Source: an uncultured Bacteroidota bacterium (GTDB lineage: Bacteria > Bacteroidota > Bacteroidia > Chitinophagales > Saprospiraceae). From it: a DNA stretch of 18,410 nucleotides. The notes beneath the pieces are model-generated. The model was not told the DNA's origin, did not search any database, and worked only from the letters and a program-made list of their open reading frames with translations. The stretch is from contig CALEIL010000022.1 in NCBI GenBank assembly GCA_937876435.1, forward strand, positions 1-18,410, written 5' to 3'. A program made the translations under genes and the position numbers. Shown here one piece after another: positions 8,181-14,222 of this stretch; position 1 is the first letter of the stretch; every line of letters starts with the position of its first letter.

Positions 8181-8234
8181 TTTCTCATCTGTTCTCTGTT
8201 TCTCATCTGTTCTCTGTTTCTCATCTGTTCTCTG
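8181..8234. repeat. Three perfect copies of an 18-bp tandem repeat
   Basis: The unit TTTCTCATCTGTTCTCTG occurs three times without a mismatch (8181-8198, 8199-8216, 8217-8234), with four more matching bases after it. It exactly fills the gap between the stop of the PVC-type gene (8237) and the ATG at 8177. The unit length is a multiple of three, so copy-number change would not shift an open frame that reads KQRTDE repeats through it. On the minus strand each copy supplies an ATGAGA and a purine-rich stretch just before the downstream gene. Confidence 0.95.
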
Positions 8235-8236
8235 TT

Positions 8237-10948
8237 TCACATAGCCGTTTCCTTCCGGGCAAAAATAGTAAGGTTTTTCATACCCCAATGGTTGTCAGAT
8301 TTTTCATTAGTTTGAATCTTTACAAAACTGGCAGACTCCTGGACTTCTATAGATAACGCGTTGAGTCCCCCATTTCCGCGAGATTGATTGACTATTTTCC
8401 ATTTCTGGCCATCCGTAGAAGTGGAAATGGTAAACGACACCGGGTATTCCTTGTCCCCGGATTCAAATCGTATTTCGGCCGGAACTACAGGCTCCGGGAA
8501 TTGTATCTGAAACCATGAATTCTCAGTTTGAGGTTCATCGGTTCTCCATCCTTTGTAAGAGAATGCATAAGCCGGGTCTCTGGTCGAACCCACCCCACGA
8601 AGTGAGGTGCTGCTGGCGCTTACCTTCCATTGGTCGGAATAGGTCATTCTATGCGGTACCTCGTCGATGAGTTGTGGATAAGTGTAAGGTTCGTTTTGAT
8701 TCATAGTAGCCTTCCGGATGCTGGATACGTATTCAGGGCTTATAAATCCGGAATGATTCCCGAAGTCATTGCGGATATACGAGATGACCGAGGCTATATA
8801 CTCATCGGTATTGCTGTTCATAGCGATCATCAGACTTTCGTATTCCCGGCCTTCGATCGCTCCGGTCAGGCCATGTAAAAGAACTTTCACTGCGTATTCC
8901 GGGTGACCATTTATCCGGGGCGAGGCCGAAAAGGCGGGCGCCATGATGTCTCCGTCTCCGTGTCCAGTCGGACTGCCCAGTCCTTTGGTCCCATGGCAGG
9001 TTGCGCAGAACGTATCAAAAGTCTTTTTACCAGCCTGGTACAATGCCAGTTCTTCCTTGGAGAAGCGTTCACTGAGTTTCTGTTCAGATTTATCCAGGTT
9101 CTCCAGCAATTGATTTCCGACGACCTGGACACCCTCGCTCGTATTGGTGCTTAATAATCCCTGGATGATATCCCTTATATCAGGGGTGCCGAGGACGTAC
9201 AGCGATTGCATAGCCTGGATGACTATCCGGGTATCCGGATCACTGGTCAATGCCATAAACTGTTCCTTTAGATCGATTTGGCCATATTTGTACAGGGTTT
9301 CCGCGGCTCTGCAACCCTGATATCGAATGTTGGGATTGGGATCATTCATGAGTCGGATGGCGTCCTCTCCGGTCAGCCCTCTCAATCCTTCCAGCGTCCA
9401 CAATGCATGTATGCGGGCGAGTTCATGATCTGAGGATTCCATCATCTTTCTCAACGCGGGTATGACAGATCTGTCCTGTCGCAGGATCAGAAGTTGCTGC
9501 GCTTTATCACGCCACCAGCCATTGGGATGGCTCAGATGTTTCGTCAGTTGGGAGGAAGATTCTTCGAACATTTTGGGTTGCTTCAGATCCCGATGCATTC
9601 CTTCATAGGTCAACCTCCATATTCTGCCATTGCGAATAACATCATCCATCTGGTATTGCTGGATTTTGGTCCTCAAATAACTTCCCTGCTGGGTCCAGGT
9701 ACCCTCCTGAATGATGCCGCGGTACATATCGACTATATACATGGTTCCATCGGGTGCAGTGGCTATGTCTACAGGTCTGAAAAGCGGATCGGTGGATTGA
9801 ATAAACTCGGATTCGTTTTTTCCGTACGGATTCTGCAGATAAGTCAGTCCTTCTCTTTTCGTCGATGTCACCTGGCGGACAATCCTCGCTACGGGTTCTC
9901 CATAGAAATATTCCCCCCGGATGTTTTCGGGTAGACGATCTCCCCTGAAAACGTCATTCCCGGCGGAACCGGTCACGTTGGAAAGCGAACCATCGGGTTT
10001 TACCTCCCTCATCCCCGGTTCAAAATCAGCCAGCCGGACCAGGCTATAGGGTGTGCGAAATCCTGGTTCATATTGACCTTCTACCTGGTAATTGCCGTAT
10101 ACTATGGGAAACTGAAAATTGGCGGGTACCCCTCCCGCACCGTCCTGCATCCAGACCAGACCGTAGTCGTCCTGGGTAACCCCCCATTGTCCCCACGGAG
10201 TGCCGGAAGGTTCCTGGATTACGCCTTCGGGTGTCCACCGGATGCGACTGGAGTTGTACGTACTGTACATCCAGTTGTCCAGGGCCCAGGTGAGAAAACT
10301 GGTTTGGTGTTCTACATTCCCTGACCTCCCCATTCCATCGGCGAAGAATTTTTTTTGATCGGCCTTTCCATCCCCGTCTGTGTCGGTGTATTGGTATACC
10401 ACATCCTGATTGGATTCCATGGAGAGGATGGTATTGGGGCCAAATGGGAGCACAAAGCGAGGGAAAATCAGGCTGTCGAGAAAAATTCCACCGGTCTCAT
10501 AGATCCCATCATTGTCTTTGTCTTCCCACCGGGAGATGCAACTGACCGGCATAAGCTCATCGCCGGCGTCGATATCCTGCATATAAGTCCGGAGTTCGAG
10601 GACGTACATCCGGCCGTTTCCGTCAAACTGGATGGCGGCGGGTTCGATGATCCGGGGTTCGGTGAGGATGGCCTCCATTTTATAGCCAGGTTGCAGGACA
10701 AACGAGGCGAGTTCCTCAGCGGGCGACACGGGTACCACAGGTGGTGCGGGGCTGAGATCTATTCCTTTCCATCTCGGAGTGGTGGTGTCGGCTTCTTCGG
10801 GGATCGAGATGGCGGGAAAGGGGGGATTGGATCGGGCAGGATCCAGCTTGTAAGTAGATTCCTCCGTCTGCTGGGTTGGATTTTGCTGGCAGGAAATCAT
10901 CCATGTACATAGTATTATGAGCAGTATTGGTTGGATAGTGAGATTCAT
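8237..10948 (-). CDS. PVC-type lipoprotein: propeller dehydrogenase-like, HEAT-like, cytochrome c and discoidin domains
   Basis: A 903-residue outer or periplasmic lipoprotein; the lipobox is MISC (Cys20). Residues about 78-450 resemble the membrane-bound dehydrogenase-like domain of the PVC-type heme protein family (TIGR02604-like, related to soluble glucose/sorbosone dehydrogenase propellers), with PGYKMEAILTEP, EPAAIQFDGNGRMYVLELRT, DKDNDGIYETG, DTDGDGKAD and RPVDIATAPDGTMYIVDMYR. Residues about 465-620 are HEAT-like helical repeats. A cytochrome c domain follows at about 635-730, with heme motif CATCH (648-652) and a probable axial Met at 707 or 710. Residues about 770-897 look like an F5/8 (discoidin) galactose-binding domain. 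The combination suggests extracytoplasmic oxidation of a sugar or polyol with electrons passed to the fused heme. The start ATG at 10948 is unambiguous. It is probably co-transcribed with the phosphatase-like gene. The substrate is unknown. Confidence 0.92.
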   Translation of the reverse strand: MNLTIQPILLIILCTWMISCQQNPTQQTEESTYKLDPARSNPPFPAISIPEEADTTTPRWKGIDLSPAPPVVPVSPAEELASFVLQPGYKMEAILTEPRIIEPAAIQFDGNGRMYVLELRTYMQDIDAGDELMPVSCISRWEDKDNDGIYETGGIFLDSLIFPRFVLPFGPNTILSMESNQDVVYQYTDTDGDGKADQKKFFADGMGRSGNVEHQTSFLTWALDNWMYSTYNSSRIRWTPEGVIQEPSGTPWGQWGVTQDDYGLVWMQDGAGGVPANFQFPIVYGNYQVEGQYEPGFRTPYSLVRLADFEPGMREVKPDGSLSNVTGSAGNDVFRGDRLPENIRGEYFYGEPVARIVRQVTSTKREGLTYLQNPYGKNESEFIQSTDPLFRPVDIATAPDGTMYIVDMYRGIIQEGTWTQQGSYLRTKIQQYQMDDVIRNGRIWRLTYEGMHRDLKQPKMFEESSSQLTKHLSHPNGWWRDKAQQLLILRQDRSVIPALRKMMESSDHELARIHALWTLEGLRGLTGEDAIRLMNDPNPNIRYQGCRAAETLYKYGQIDLKEQFMALTSDPDTRIVIQAMQSLYVLGTPDIRDIIQGLLSTNTSEGVQVVGNQLLENLDKSEQKLSERFSKEELALYQAGKKTFDTFCATCHGTKGLGSPTGHGDGDIMAPAFSASPRINGHPEYAVKVLLHGLTGAIEGREYESLMIAMNSNTDEYIASVISYIRNDFGNHSGFISPEYVSSIRKATMNQNEPYTYPQLIDEVPHRMTYSDQWKVSASSTSLRGVGSTRDPAYAFSYKGWRTDEPQTENSWFQIQFPEPVVPAEIRFESGDKEYPVSFTISTSTDGQKWKIVNQSRGNGGLNALSIEVQESASFVKIQTNEKSDNHWGMKNLTIFARKETAM

Positions 10949-11086
10949 AAGGTTTAGTATGGTGAAATTTCGCTAATCTAACCAAAAATTGGGGAATGCG
11001 TCCGGTCCTTTTTGTAAAAATTGTTACATTGGAGTAATATACCGCGGTTTGGATGGGATTGGATTATTGAATTAAAATTATAAATT

Positions 11087-11476
11087 ATGGCTTACAAACC
11101 GGAAAATTACAACAGCGTTTCCCCTTATTTTGTCGTGGATGGTGCCCAGGAGTATATGGAGCTGATACGGGATATTTTTGAAGGAGAATTTCTGCGTCGG
11201 TACGATCGACCGGATGGTAGAATTGTGCACGCTGAAATGAGGATCGATGATTCCGTGTTGATGTTTAGCAATTCGTCGGATGATTATCCTCCCAATCAAC
11301 TGTTGATTCATTTATACGTCCCGGATGTGGACAGGACTTTCCAGCGGGCCATTGACAGGGGCTGCGTGTCATTGGGTGAACCAAAGGAAAATCCGGGTGA
11401 TCCCGACAAACGTGGAAATTTCAGGGATCCGGCTGGTCATTTCTGGTCGGTGAGTACCCAGGTGGAGGAAGAGTAA
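11087..11476 (+). CDS. VOC-family protein (PhnB/glyoxalase-like)
   Basis: A 129-residue cytoplasmic protein of the vicinal oxygen chelate superfamily, closest in appearance to the PhnB-like group. Two beta-alpha-beta-beta-beta halves can be followed: SPYFVVDGAQEYMELIRDIF with EMRIDDSVLMFSNS in the first, and LLIHLYVPDVDRTFQRAIDR with FRDPAGHFWSVST in the second. The closing DPAGHFW motif is typical. Full length and single domain. Members include resistance proteins, isomerases and many of unknown reaction, so no substrate is given. The start is the ATG at 11087. It stands alone between the divergent PVC-type gene (138 bp away) and the tRNA, with a hairpin 40 bp after its stop. Confidence 0.85.
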   Translation: MAYKPENYNSVSPYFVVDGAQEYMELIRDIFEGEFLRRYDRPDGRIVHAEMRIDDSVLMFSNSSDDYPPNQLLIHLYVPDVDRTFQRAIDRGCVSLGEPKENPGDPDKRGNFRDPAGHFWSVSTQVEEE

Positions 11477-11515
11477 ATGGTCTTAACCGGCATGATCCGA
11501 ACATCTGAAATAGAA

Positions 11516-11536
11516 AACGCCCTGTAATAGGGCGTT
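11516..11536 (-). terminator. Hairpin terminator of the tRNA-Gln transcript
   Basis: AACGCCCT and AGGGCGTT form a perfect 8-bp stem with a 5-nt loop. Read on the minus strand the stem is followed by TTCTATTTC and so ends in a T-rich tract, 37 bp past the tRNA. Read on plus it lies 40 bp after the VOC gene but lacks a clear T-run, so it mainly serves the tRNA and may also stop the VOC transcript. Confidence 0.7.
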
Positions 11537-11572
11537 ATCGGTGCTTATTTACTCTTAAAATGCTGAGGATTG

Positions 11573-11643
11573 TAGACCCACAAGGACTCGAACCTTGACT
11601 GACGGTACCAAAAACCGGAGTGCTACCATTACACCATGGGTCT
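11573..11643 (-). tRNA. trnQ: tRNA-Gln (anticodon UUG)
   Basis: On the minus strand the sequence folds as a cloverleaf of 71 nt. The acceptor stem AGACCCA pairs with TGGGTCT (7 bp), followed by U8 and a D-stem GTGT/GCAC with loop AATGGTA. The anticodon loop TTTTGGT gives UUG at plus positions 11609-11611. The T-stem is CAAGG/CCTTG with loop TTCGAGT, and the discriminator is A73. The CCA end is not encoded (the next bases are CA). The outermost anticodon-stem pair (C27-U43) is mismatched and the variable loop is only four bases. Neither prevents the assignment. Confidence 0.93.
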
Positions 11644-11666
11644 ATCCATTTTTGCCAAAGGCGCTG

Positions 11667-11674
11667 CAAATTTA
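11667..11674 (-). promoter_or_regulatory. -7 box of the tRNA-Gln promoter
   Basis: The minus strand reads TAAATTTG, a full match to the Bacteroidota -7 consensus TAnnTTTG, 23 bp before the tRNA 5' end. No good -33 TTTG is seen at 19-21 bp. Confidence 0.5.
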
Positions 11675-11762
11675 TCAATTATTTTTGGATGTATGAAATA
11701 AGGAGGACAAAAATTTTTTTTCCGCGGGTTTTTCGTTGCTCGTGGGGATCCAGTAGTCCGTA

Positions 11763-11794
11763 TTGAGGGTTTTAACCCAGGTAAGGTGTATTTG
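11763..11794 (+). promoter_or_regulatory. Weak candidate promoter for the Y-family polymerase
   Basis: TTG at 11763-11765, then 21 bp, then TGTATTTG at 11787-11794, which matches TAnnTTTG at 7 of 8 defined or free positions. Transcription would begin near 11800, just before the dyad at 11811-11829, leaving a leader of about 80 nt. The match is suggestive only. Confidence 0.28.
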
Positions 11795-11810
11795 GACTTA
11801 TTTATAATTT

Positions 11811-11829
11811 ATGTCGAAAATTCCGACAT
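11811..11829. promoter_or_regulatory. Inverted repeat ATGTCG-N7-CGACAT upstream of the polymerase gene
   Basis: ATGTCG (11811-11816) and CGACAT (11824-11829) are perfect inverted repeats with a 7-nt AT-rich spacer, 49 bp before the polymerase ATG. The place fits an operator for a DNA-damage repressor, but no Bacteroidota consensus that I know supports naming it. Confidence 0.4.
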
Positions 11830-11878
11830 TTCATAAAAATTGCGGATATTTGGGGAGGAATAATGCGATGTTGTAAAT

Positions 11879-13021
11879 ATGTTTGACCGGGCGATCGTAC
11901 ATATGGATCTGGATTCTTTTTTTGTTTCCGTGGAGCGGCTGAGAGACAGTTCCCTGGAAGGCAAACCGCTGTTGATCGGAGGTATGAGCAGCCGGGGGGT
12001 GGTGGCTTCGTGCAGTTATGAAGCCCGCCGGTTTGGGGTTCATTCTGCCATGCCGATGAAGACGGCACTGCGATTGTGTCCCCAGGCCATCGTGATGCGC
12101 GGGGATATGGACGAATATTCGAAGCAATCCCGGTTGGTCACAGATGTGATCCGCGAAGAAGCACCGATCTTTGAGAAATCGTCGATCGATGAATTTTATC
12201 TCGATATCAGCGGTATGGACCGGTATTTTGGATGTTTTAAGTGGACCGGCGAACTGCGCCAGAAGATCATCCGGGAATCGGGACTGCCGATTTCGTTTGG
12301 ATTGTCGGTCAACAAACTGGTATCCAAGATCGGAACCGGTGAAGTCAAGCCCAATGGTGAAAACCGGGTGGACCGCGGGACAGAGCGCGAGTATATCGCT
12401 CCGTTGTCTACCCGCAAGATCCCCGGAATCGGGAAAGAAACCTATAAAAAGCTCAGTTTTATGGGGGTTCGGCAGGTGCGGACTCTCCGGGAGGTCCCCA
12501 TGCGGTTGCTGGAACGGGAATTCGGAAAGCACGGTCGTGAACTCTGGAACAAGTCCAACGCCATCGATCCTTCTGAAGTGATTCCTTATACCGAGCAGAA
12601 GTCGATTTCCAAAGAGCGTACTTTCTCCGAAGACACCCTGGATATTGAATTTTTACGCCACAAAGTCATGGCGATGGTCGATGATCTGGCCTTTGAACTG
12701 CGGCAGAAAAATCAGCTGACCGGGGAGGTGACTATCAAGATCCGGTACGCCGATTTCAACACCTATACCCGCCAGAAGAAAATAGCCTACACGGCCAATA
12801 ACCGCATTCTCGTCGATTATTTGCTCGAACTGTTTAAGAAACTGTACCAGCGCCGGCAGCTTATCCGGCTGATCGGTGTCAAGTTTGGAGGCCTGGTGTA
12901 TGGGAGCGACCAGTTGTCTCTGTTTGACGATACGATCCGCGATATTCAACTGCTCGAACAGATGGATCATATCCGGGAACGTTTTGGCCCTCACGCGATT
13001 CACCGGGCGTCATCGTTATAG
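11879..13021 (+). CDS. dinB: Y-family DNA polymerase (DinB/Pol IV type)
   Basis: Translesion DNA polymerase of 380 residues that copies damaged templates with low fidelity. Palm motifs are HMDLDSFFVSVE (Asp10) and SSIDEFYLDISGM (catalytic Asp104-Glu105). The fingers motif CSYEARRFGVHSAMP is at 45-59, the helix-hairpin-helix KIPGIGKETYKKL at 180-192, and the little-finger domain follows from about 240. Near the end QLSLFD (345-350) is a clear beta-clamp binding motif. Length and order are normal, so it should be active. The ATG at 11879 is the only start that keeps the first palm strand intact. The purine-rich GGGGAGGA lies 20 bp upstream of it, too far for direct use and better placed for a seven-codon frame at 11863-11886 that overlaps this start. 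It stands alone, with no ImuA/ImuB or LexA-like partner nearby. Confidence 0.95.
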   Translation: MFDRAIVHMDLDSFFVSVERLRDSSLEGKPLLIGGMSSRGVVASCSYEARRFGVHSAMPMKTALRLCPQAIVMRGDMDEYSKQSRLVTDVIREEAPIFEKSSIDEFYLDISGMDRYFGCFKWTGELRQKIIRESGLPISFGLSVNKLVSKIGTGEVKPNGENRVDRGTEREYIAPLSTRKIPGIGKETYKKLSFMGVRQVRTLREVPMRLLEREFGKHGRELWNKSNAIDPSEVIPYTEQKSISKERTFSEDTLDIEFLRHKVMAMVDDLAFELRQKNQLTGEVTIKIRYADFNTYTRQKKIAYTANNRILVDYLLELFKKLYQRRQLIRLIGVKFGGLVYGSDQLSLFDDTIRDIQLLEQMDHIRERFGPHAIHRASSL

Positions 13022-13218
13022 GGAGATCAGCCACCAATCCAAAGAATCACGCCTATAAACCTGTCATAAGTAAACGGCACCCGGCCGGAGACCGCCGTAC
13101 GTGTGGATGCATAATGCGAATGCACGTTATGATTTTCTTGTGATTTTTCCCTTTTACATCGTCGTCATATACTTACATGGACGGTGGATATACCATTAAT
13201 CACTAAAAACCAAAGATT

Positions 13219-13845
13219 ATGAAAAGGCAATGGATCTTAGTAGCGGTGCTGGTCGCATTCGGGTGGATGACTTCGTTTTCACAAACCAGTGTACGATATG
13301 GATTGGGTGGGGGAATCGGACTATCCAACTTCAGTTACTCTGCGTTGAACGATTTACCGATCCTCAATCAGGATCCGATCATGTCATACAGCCTCAATGG
13401 ATATATCGGGATCCGATCTTCCGAAAAATTTGGCTTGTCATTTGAACCTGGGTATAGCCGTCGAGGTGGAAAAGTGGGGTTGTTGCCAGAAATCATCCCG
13501 GTCAACGTTTCATGGAAAATGGAATATATCCAGATCCCCGCTTTGCTGGATTTTTATCTGACGGACCGGATCAGTGTATCGGCCGGACCCGAATTGTCCT
13601 GGAGACTGGATTCCAATGCCAGTTATCTGGGTCTGATTTCGGATGATCTCGACAAGAAATTTTCAGCCGGAATCCTGGCCGGAATTCACGTGGTGGTTCA
13701 CAATAACGTGGATATAGGACTACGGTACCACCGGGCATTAACTCCCGTGGCTACCCTGAAGCTCCCCGAGATCGGTGGATTTTTACAACCCAAACTGACC
13801 ATGCACAACCAGTATTTTCAGTTTGTGGCCCGGTACAGATTCTAA
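13219..13845 (+). CDS. Outer-membrane beta-barrel protein (PorT-like)
   Basis: A 208-residue exported protein with a signal peptide (MKRQWILVAVLVAFGWMTSFS, cut near residue 22) and then alternating amphipathic strands rich in G, Y and aromatics (for example GLGGGIGLSNFSYS, SYSLNGYIGIR, GLSFEPGYSRRGG, NVDIGLRYHRAL). It ends in FVARYRF, with the C-terminal Phe expected for recognition by the BAM machinery. This fits the small eight-stranded outer-membrane barrels (OMP_b-brl/PorT-like) that are abundant in Bacteroidota. Role unknown: structural, adhesive or a small-solute channel. It is a single-gene unit, 197 bp after the polymerase and closed by a strong terminator. The start ATG at 13219 is fixed by the signal peptide. 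Confidence 0.85.
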   Translation: MKRQWILVAVLVAFGWMTSFSQTSVRYGLGGGIGLSNFSYSALNDLPILNQDPIMSYSLNGYIGIRSSEKFGLSFEPGYSRRGGKVGLLPEIIPVNVSWKMEYIQIPALLDFYLTDRISVSAGPELSWRLDSNASYLGLISDDLDKKFSAGILAGIHVVVHNNVDIGLRYHRALTPVATLKLPEIGGFLQPKLTMHNQYFQFVARYRF

Positions 13846-13877
13846 CAATCAAATAACTGTATTTCTTCCCATAGTGG

Positions 13878-13913
13878 ATCCGGTCATACATTTTCTATGA
13901 CCGGATTTTTTTT
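13878..13913 (+). terminator. Strong intrinsic terminator after the barrel protein
   Basis: ATCCGGTCATA and TATGACCGGAT form a perfect 11-bp stem with a 7-nt loop, followed by an unbroken run of eight Ts (13906-13913, the first of which also closes the stem). It lies 32 bp after the stop codon. Confidence 0.95.
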
Positions 13914-13917
13914 ATCG

Positions 13918-13974
13918 TGTGACATACCCGTCAAAAACTGATATGTCTGCGACGATAATAGTCATACAATTTGT
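13918..13974 (+). promoter_or_regulatory. Phased direct-repeat element upstream of the hybrid kinase gene
   Basis: Half-sites TGTGACATACCCG (13918-13930) and TGATATGTCTGCG (13939-13951) are 21 bp apart, joined by TCAAAAAC. A weaker third half-site starts at 13962 (TCATACAATTTGT), 23 bp further on. Positions 13918-13951 align without gaps to 16878-16911 at 25 of 34 bases. Two-turn spacing of direct repeats is what AraC-type domains usually bind; the downstream gene carries such a domain, so autoregulation is the inference. Confidence 0.55.
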
Positions 13975-14210
13975 TCACCTTGGCCACCACTCCCATTGAG
14001 CATAGAATTTGGGGATGAATATCGGGACGATTTTTTCCCGAATATCCCATAGATGCTCTCTGGCGAAAGGTCATATTCCATGAGATATTAACACAGATGT
14101 ATTATCCGGACAAATTATTATTTGGATACCCACGGGGAGTCACTTGTTTTCGTGTTTATTTAAATGAGTTGGCGGACCAATAACGATTATATATATCAAA
14201 AATATATAAT

Positions 14211-14218
14211 TATCTTTG
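14211..14218 (+). promoter_or_regulatory. -7 box directly before the hybrid kinase start
   Basis: TATCTTTG is a full match to TAnnTTTG and ends 4 bp before the ATG at 14223. Transcription would then start at or very near that ATG. No -33 element is visible in the AT-rich tract upstream, which would fit an activator-dependent promoter. Confidence 0.5.
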
Positions 14219-14222
14219 GTGT

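Larger units (their letters stand above)
13846..14222. other. Intergenic region between the barrel protein and the hybrid kinase
   Basis: Contains, in order: the terminator at 13878-13913; a phased direct-repeat element at 13918-13974; an imperfect inverted repeat around 14018-14046 (ATATCGGGA against TCCCGAATAT, one bulged base); the 13-mer ATATCCCATAGAT at 14042-14054, shared with the next intergenic region; an AT-rich tract at 14181-14210; and a -7 box at 14211-14218. No coding frame is convincing. Confidence 0.7.

Noticed and set aside
8181..8234. CRISPR-like array
   Set aside because: The 18-bp units are head to tail with no spacers.
8178..8288. Extended start of the phosphatase-like protein through the KQRTDE repeats
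   Set aside because: It would overlap the 3' end of the upstream gene by 52 bp and put a hydrophilic repeat before the signal peptide. The later ATG or GTG is more reasonable.
10355..10912. Open frame of 185 codons on plus, opposite the PVC-type lipoprotein gene
   Set aside because: It is fully antisense to a recognised gene, has no start context, signal or domain, and reads as a shadow of the dehydrogenase-like domain.
11831..12532. Long open frame of 233 codons on the minus strand, opposite the DinB-type gene
   Set aside because: It lies almost wholly over a polymerase gene with intact motifs, has low-complexity His/Pro/Arg-rich composition and no recognisable domain. It is a mirror of the codon bias of the real gene.
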